Below are positions 59,804 to 64,000 of a DNA stretch of 64,000 nucleotides, in pieces (position 1 is the stretch's first letter; the number at the start of each line of letters is the position of its first letter). The DNA is taken from assembly GCF_013389365.1 (NCBI RefSeq), contig NZ_JACADJ010000017.1, positions 1 to 64,000 of the forward strand. Reading direction: 5' to 3'. The translations under genes were made by a program, and so were the position numbers. The stretch is from Desulfobacter latus. Its GTDB lineage: Bacteria; Desulfobacterota; Desulfobacteria; Desulfobacterales; Desulfobacteraceae. The notes under the pieces were generated by a model, which made no database searches, was not told the DNA's origin, and worked only from the letters and a program-made list of their open reading frames with translations.

Positions 59804-61399
59804 GTGGCCCATTTTATTAAAAAAGCGGCATCTATCAGTTCGATTACACTGATGTCAAGAATACTCGGTATGATAAGGGATGCGGTCATTGCTTTTATAT
59901 TTGGTGCGGGGACGGTTTCTGACGCTTTTTTCATTGCGTTCAGGCCCTTTGACCTGATCCGGAAAATGATGTCCGACGGGATTTTAAGCATCTCTTTCAT
60001 CCCGTTGTTTGCAGTACAATTTGTCCAAAATAAAAAAGACCAGGCCGTGGCCATGTTTTTGAATGCACTGTTTTTTATATCCATTGCAGGGACGCTGCTG
60101 GTCGGGTTCGGGATCTATTTTGCGCCCTTTTTGATAGATTTTTTTGCCCCGGGGTATGGTGCCGGTTCTTATTCCCATACATTGTCCTGTCTGCTGTTCA
60201 GGATAATGATGCCCTATATGTTCATTATTTTTTTTGTGGCCTTGTGCATGAGCGTGCTCCATGCAAGGGGAAATTTTCATGTGCCTGCAGCTACGCCGAT
60301 TCTGCTCAATCTTTGTATTATCACGGCCGTTCTACTGTTTTCCGACCGGTTCACGCCAAAGATTGTCGTTCTGGCCTTTGGGGTAACCGTCGGCGGCATT
60401 GTTCAGCTTGCCTTTCAAGTTTCAAGCCTTGCAAAGCTTGGGATGTTTGATTTCAAAGCCTTTGTCCGGGTGCATCCCCATGTAAAAAAAGCCTTTATTA
60501 CTCTCGGCCCTTCCGTGATCGGGGCTGCGGCTTTCCAAATTAATCTGCTGGTGGCAGGACTTACCGCCTCAAAGCTTGATTCCGGTGCGGTCTCTTATCT
60601 TAATTATGCCGAACGTCTGGTTCAGTTTCCTTTGGCTTTGGTGGTCTCTCCCGTTGCCACGGTTTTATTATCCATGCTGTCTGCAATGGCTGGTACGCGT
60701 TGCCCGGAAACCGGGAAAAATTCCGCGAGGGTGTCGGAATTTGATTTTTTTGATCAACCACAGCAAACCCAGGATTGCAGTCTTTTGTTTGATGCTGGTG
60801 TCCGCATGGTCTTTTTTTTAATTATTCCTGCAACAGTCGGTATCATTGCCTTAAACCGTCCCATAGTTTCGTTGCTGTTCGGCAGGGGGGCGTTTGATTT
60901 GACTGCAGTGGATCAGACCGGCCAATGTCTTGTTTTTATGGTTCTTGGGCTCTGGGCGGTTGCGGGCACCCGGCTTTTTGTGGCGTTTCACTATGCCTTG
61001 TCCAATATCCGGCAGCCGTTCATGGCAGGCGTTGTGTCCATTGGGTGCAACGTTTTATTGTGCCGTCTTTTTGTGGAAACCATGGGGGTCACAGGGCTTA
61101 GTCTAGCCGTATCCCTGTCCGCTGTCGCCGGATTTGTCCTGCTTGCCGTATCCGGGCCCTTTGACATCCAGGGCAGGGCCGTACTGGTTTGCGCTTGCAG
61201 AGCAGTTTTTATGTCTGTTATAATGTTTTTTCTGGTTCGATGGATATGGGGCTTCTGGGCCGGCTGTTCAAGCATGATTCAGGCAGCAGGCCTTGTTGTC
61301 AGCATTGGTGCAGGGGCCGGCTGCTACCTGTTGGCGGCCCATCTTACATCAAATCCGGAAATGGCAATGCTTATAAGGATTTTTTTTAAATCAAAATGA
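59804..61399 (+). CDS. murJ: Lipid II flippase MurJ
   Basis: 531 residues, 14 TM helices: SRILGMIRDAVIAFIFGAG at the N terminus, FDLIRKMMSDGILSISFIPL and YLNYAERLVQFPLALVVSP mark the MviN/MurJ family. Exports lipid II for wall synthesis. GTG start (59804) preceded by AAGGA. Overlaps the FtsB-like gene by 4 bases (ATGA). Confidence 0.96.
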   Translation: MAHFIKKAASISSITLMSRILGMIRDAVIAFIFGAGTVSDAFFIAFRPFDLIRKMMSDGILSISFIPLFAVQFVQNKKDQAVAMFLNALFFISIAGTLLVGFGIYFAPFLIDFFAPGYGAGSYSHTLSCLLFRIMMPYMFIIFFVALCMSVLHARGNFHVPAATPILLNLCIITAVLLFSDRFTPKIVVLAFGVTVGGIVQLAFQVSSLAKLGMFDFKAFVRVHPHVKKAFITLGPSVIGAAAFQINLLVAGLTASKLDSGAVSYLNYAERLVQFPLALVVSPVATVLLSMLSAMAGTRCPETGKNSARVSEFDFFDQPQQTQDCSLLFDAGVRMVFFLIIPATVGIIALNRPIVSLLFGRGAFDLTAVDQTGQCLVFMVLGLWAVAGTRLFVAFHYALSNIRQPFMAGVVSIGCNVLLCRLFVETMGVTGLSLAVSLSAVAGFVLLAVSGPFDIQGRAVLVCACRAVFMSVIMFFLVRWIWGFWAGCSSMIQAAGLVVSIGAGAGCYLLAAHLTSNPEMAMLIRIFFKSK

Positions 61400-61713
61400 C
61401 CCATATGGAAAAAATAGGCCTTTACCTGGCCCTGGGAGCCGCGGTTATCCTTTTATTTATGTTCTTTTTTTCCACAAGCGGAGTCATGGATTACAGTCGG
61501 CTTAAAGCCCGACAGGCGCAGCTTGAAGTCCAGGTTGCCATTGCCGGCAGTCAAAATTCAAAAATAGAAAAAGAGATATTGAAACTTAAAACCGATATCG
61601 AATATATTAAGCACCTGGCCAAACATGAGTATGAAATGGCCGCTCAGGATGAATTGATTTTCAAAGAAAAACCCAAGGCGGTTACACCGCAGAAACTGGA
61701 AACTGGAAACTAA
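61396..61713 (+). CDS. ftsB: FtsB/DivIC-like septum formation protein
   Basis: 105 residues: TM about 9-28, then a coiled coil (KARQAQLEVQVAIAGSQNS, IEKEILKLKTDIEYIKHLAK) and the conserved end HEYEMAAQDELIFKE typical of FtsB/DivIC. It would pair with FtsL (45315) and FtsQ (32656). Coupled to murJ by a 4-base overlap; an alternative start three codons in (61405) is possible. Confidence 0.85.
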   Translation: MTHMEKIGLYLALGAAVILLFMFFFSTSGVMDYSRLKARQAQLEVQVAIAGSQNSKIEKEILKLKTDIEYIKHLAKHEYEMAAQDELIFKEKPKAVTPQKLETGN

Positions 61714-61781
61714 AAACCGGGAAAAAGGAATTTCACCATTTTTTATTTTTTGTAATAGAATAAAGATCAAGGATCTGAAAA

Positions 61782-62075
61782 ATGACTTCTAATTTTGCAA
61801 CCCTGTCGCTGGCCCGCTTGTATGAGAAACAGGGATATATAGATGATGCCCTTGAAATGTACAGGGCAATGGATACAAACCAAGGCGCTGATGGCAAGCA
61901 TATCCGTGACGCCATTGCCCGCCTTGAAGCACAAAAGAAAATATCAGATTCCAAAGAAAAGATTCCCGCCAGCACCCAGGAAGCCCGGATGGCCCATATG
62001 CTCGAAGTATGGCTTCGGCTTATTGTCATGCAGAAACGGGTGGGCATATTCAAACGCATTAAAGCCCGGTTATGA
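61782..62075 (+). CDS. Small TPR-like hypothetical protein
   Basis: 97 residues. The N-terminal part FATLSLARLYEKQGYIDDAL and EMYRAMD has the TPR helix-pair pattern and is followed by a charged linker and a helical end (AHMLEVWLRLIVMQKRVGIF). No family recognised. Its TGA overlaps the rhodanese gene start by 4 bases, so it belongs to the murJ-ftsB-rhodanese-MauE transcription unit. Confidence 0.7.
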   Translation: MTSNFATLSLARLYEKQGYIDDALEMYRAMDTNQGADGKHIRDAIARLEAQKKISDSKEKIPASTQEARMAHMLEVWLRLIVMQKRVGIFKRIKARL

Positions 62076-62584
62076 TTTTTAAACGAGATATCCCAGGGTG
62101 TTTTTTTATTTTAATTATTTGCCTAATGCTAAGTCTTGGCGTTAATGCACTCTCCCCTAACGGTATTGCCCTCAGGGGCCAGTGGAATCCCGATCAGGGG
62201 GTGGTTATGGCCGGGGCAAACAAGGCCCACGCCGTTGATGTTATGCAGATCAACAATCCGTTCAAAGTTAAACGACTGGTGGAATCCGGGCCGGCGGTCG
62301 TGGTTGATGTCCGCCGGCCTGATATGTATGAGCTGGGGCATATTCCAGGGGCATTGAATTTTCCTTTGGATGATTTTGAAGAGGACGAAAAAGCGCTGCT
62401 GTCAAAAATAACCCCCGAAGATGAGATTATTGTATATTGTGCAAGTGTGACCTGTCACGATTCCCATACATTTGCCACCCGTTTGGTTGAAATGGGGTTT
62501 ACCCATGTGGCGGTTTATGCCGGCGGGTTTGCTGAATGGGAGGCGATGGGATTTGACGTGGCCGTCCAGGGAGCCGACCCATGA
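62072..62584 (+). CDS. Rhodanese-like sulfur carrier, membrane-anchored or exported
   Basis: 170 residues: N-terminal hydrophobic segment (FFILIICLMLSLGVNAL), then a rhodanese domain with VVDVRRPDMYELGHIPGALN and the active loop YCASVTCHDSHTF, where the first Cys is the persulfide-carrying residue. Acts outside the cytoplasm if the signal is used. Overlaps the MauE-like gene by 4 bases; the pair suggests a periplasmic thiol/sulfur redox unit. Confidence 0.87.
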   Translation: MIFKRDIPGCFFILIICLMLSLGVNALSPNGIALRGQWNPDQGVVMAGANKAHAVDVMQINNPFKVKRLVESGPAVVVDVRRPDMYELGHIPGALNFPLDDFEEDEKALLSKITPEDEIIVYCASVTCHDSHTFATRLVEMGFTHVAVYAGGFAEWEAMGFDVAVQGADP

Positions 62585-63078
62585 GCAATCTGTTTCGTTC
62601 AAAATTTAAATTCAAAAATGGGGTTGGACCGGCATCTATGGATTTTCGTCGGCAAACAAGGCTCATTGAATGGGCACTGCGTCTGTTTCTGGGGGGCACG
62701 TTTATTTTCAGCTCCTGGCACAAAATCGTGTCACCGGATCAATTTGCCACAATTTTGTATGGCTATGCGGTCTTTCCCCACCCGAGTATAAATATCTTAG
62801 CCATTGTCGTGCCTTTTGTGGAGCTTGTCTGCGGTATCAGCCTGATCACCGGGTTGCTTAAACGTTCGGGTCTTTTATTAATTAATGCCATGCTGGCAGG
62901 CTTTATTTTTCTGATCAGCTTTAATCTGATACGGGGCCATGAATTTGACTGCGGCTGTTTCTCTTTAGGTGAGACCAAAGGCACCTGGACTTCAATCTGG
63001 CTGCTTGTCAGGGATCTTGTGATGCTTGGGGCAGGGATTTATCTTTTCAGGCTATTCGATAAAAAAGACAGGGGGTGA
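62581..63078 (+). CDS. MauE/DoxX-family membrane protein
   Basis: 165 residues with four TM helices: LRLFLGGTFIFSSWHKIVSP, LAIVVPFVELVCGISLITGL, LLLINAMLAGFIFLISFNLI and a last one near 140-158. The motif GHEFDCGCFSLGE with its paired cysteines is typical of MauE-type proteins, which help disulfide formation or electron transfer. Coupled to the upstream rhodanese gene. Substrate not known. Confidence 0.85.
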   Translation: MSNLFRSKFKFKNGVGPASMDFRRQTRLIEWALRLFLGGTFIFSSWHKIVSPDQFATILYGYAVFPHPSINILAIVVPFVELVCGISLITGLLKRSGLLLINAMLAGFIFLISFNLIRGHEFDCGCFSLGETKGTWTSIWLLVRDLVMLGAGIYLFRLFDKKDRG

Positions 63079-63104
63079 AATCCAGGGCCATGGGCCTTAC
63101 CGGC

Positions 63105-63968
63105 TCACTGCTCCCGGACAATTCTGAATCCAAGGCTGTTGCGGCGGGCCACGGGCTTGTAATTGGTGCGGTAGGCGCATCGCTGGTATTTACTGTTTTG
63201 AAACCATCCGCCGCCTCTGACCACCCGGTGGTCTCCTTTTGTTTCCAACGGATCTGTAATGCCGTCAACATAGGTCCGGGTAATGGTTCCGGCGCCCACG
63301 CTCCAGATCGTGCGCCATTCACAGGCATCCTGAACCCATTCCTGAACATTACCGTGCATGTCGTAAAGCCCCCATTTATTGGGCTTAAGAAGCTTGACCG
63401 GATGGGGCTTGAAATCCCCAGCCGGTGAGAAACCACCGGAATTAAAGCAGTACCAGGCATGATCAACAAGCGCTGGTTCCGGTTCCTTGCATGAAAAAGT
63501 GGTTACCTCTCCGGTGGCAAAGGCCGTCTGACTGCCGGCCCGACAGGCATATTCCCATTCCGCTTCCGTAGGCAAACGGTATTTACGGGTGCCTTCTCTT
63601 TTGTTTAAAAATCGAATAAATTCAATGGCATCATACCAGGATACGGTATCCACAGGATAGTAATTGCCCAGCTTAAACGAGGAGGGATTCGGAGATACAA
63701 GGCGGTTCCATTGACCCTGGGTGACTTCGGTCTCCGACATATAAAAGCTTTTGGTGATGATCACCCTGTGTTGCTTTTCGTGTCTCTGCCGTCCTTTTTC
63801 CGAGTCTGGGCTTCCCATAATAAAGGACCCTGCCGGAATCAGAATAAATTTCATTCCGATTTTATTGATAAAAGAGTTTTGGGCAAATAGATCCGAAATC
63901 ATAGATCCATTAATCAATACGAAAATCAAAAGAAAAAACGGTATGGCGAACAAGGACTTTAACCTCAT
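63105..63968 (-). CDS. Formylglycine-generating enzyme family protein (SUMF1 domain)
   Basis: 287 residues: N-terminal signal or anchor (FAIPFFLLIFVLINGSMI), then the FGE-sulfatase domain: GMKFILIPAGSFIMGSPDSE, MSETEVTQGQWNRLV, RLPTEAEWEYACRAG, LYDMHGNVQEWVQDACEW and HRVVRGGGWFQN, ending GFRIVRE. True FGE enzymes need a Cys pair in the C-terminal region, here only RCAYRTNYKP is seen, so catalytic formylglycine formation is uncertain; many paralogues are non-catalytic binding domains. Converges on the MauE-like gene with a 26-base gap. Confidence 0.9.
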   Translation of the reverse strand: MRLKSLFAIPFFLLIFVLINGSMISDLFAQNSFINKIGMKFILIPAGSFIMGSPDSEKGRQRHEKQHRVIITKSFYMSETEVTQGQWNRLVSPNPSSFKLGNYYPVDTVSWYDAIEFIRFLNKREGTRKYRLPTEAEWEYACRAGSQTAFATGEVTTFSCKEPEPALVDHAWYCFNSGGFSPAGDFKPHPVKLLKPNKWGLYDMHGNVQEWVQDACEWRTIWSVGAGTITRTYVDGITDPLETKGDHRVVRGGGWFQNSKYQRCAYRTNYKPVARRNSLGFRIVREQ

Positions 63969-64000
63969 AATAAGTTCCTGATTTCTTGTCTCTCGATCAT

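Overview
The window looks like a chromosome segment of a Gram-negative anaerobe, most likely a sulfate reducer of the Desulfobacteraceae type. The support is indirect: a tungsten-type aldehyde:ferredoxin oxidoreductase, an intact dcw cell-wall/division cluster with a meso-DAP-type MurE, an LptE lipoprotein (outer-membrane LPS assembly), a GldA/GldF/GldG plus DUF4340 ABC cluster, an exosortase-associated acyltransferase and a formylglycine-generating-enzyme-like protein. No rRNA, tRNA or CRISPR array was seen.

Layout. 1-12.6 kb is a defence-type island. Four tightly packed minus-strand genes (a HerA/FtsK-like ATPase, a DUF4007-like protein, a 1432-aa P-loop ATPase and a phosphorothioation-associated putative methyltransferase) face a plus-strand endonuclease with a sulfur-binding domain plus HNH domain. 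The 5' end of the HerA-like gene is broken by several apparent frameshifts. 12.7-15.1 kb holds two tandem IscB/omega-RNA (HEARO) elements, one intact and one miniature; the second has replaced the end of the aldehyde oxidoreductase gene. 15-22.6 kb has that oxidoreductase, a YefM-like antitoxin relic, an IscA-like protein, and a probable polyphosphate locus (Ppx divergent from RHH-CHAD-ParA) followed by an FMN-dependent oxidase-like gene. 22.7-29.7 kb carries signalling genes (Cache-PAS-GGDEF-EAL protein, chemoreceptor), a DEAD-box helicase with a leader hairpin, an Mrp fragment and a 111-bp MITE.

30.1-46.9 kb is the dcw cluster, all on the minus strand, in the order mraZ(broken)-rsmH-ftsL-ftsI-murE/murF fusion-mraY-murD-ftsW-murG-murC-murB-ftsQ-ftsA-ftsZ, with overlapping or nearly abutting genes that imply co-transcription and translational coupling. 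A lone HEARO-like RNA follows ftsZ. 47.2-53.4 kb has plsC and a Gld-type ABC export/auxiliary cluster. 53.5-57.2 kb is a scrap zone: GxxExxY relic with a palindromic repeat, an orphan exosortase-type acyltransferase, a RAYT transposase fragment, a Fic gene that has lost its catalytic core, and the second MITE. 57.2-58.8 kb is a second intact IscB element sitting exactly on the lptE start codon. 58.8-63.97 kb has lptE, rpsT, murJ, ftsB-like, a rhodanese/MauE pair and a sulfatase-modifying-factor-like gene.

The most interesting signals are the IscB elements. All three abut ATGAAA at the right end, their guides can be read from the left flanks, and their right end carries a Shine-Dalgarno-like sequence followed by a stem-loop ending five bases before the host ATG. 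Second is the phosphorothioation-linked island, whose sulfur-modification genes are not in view.
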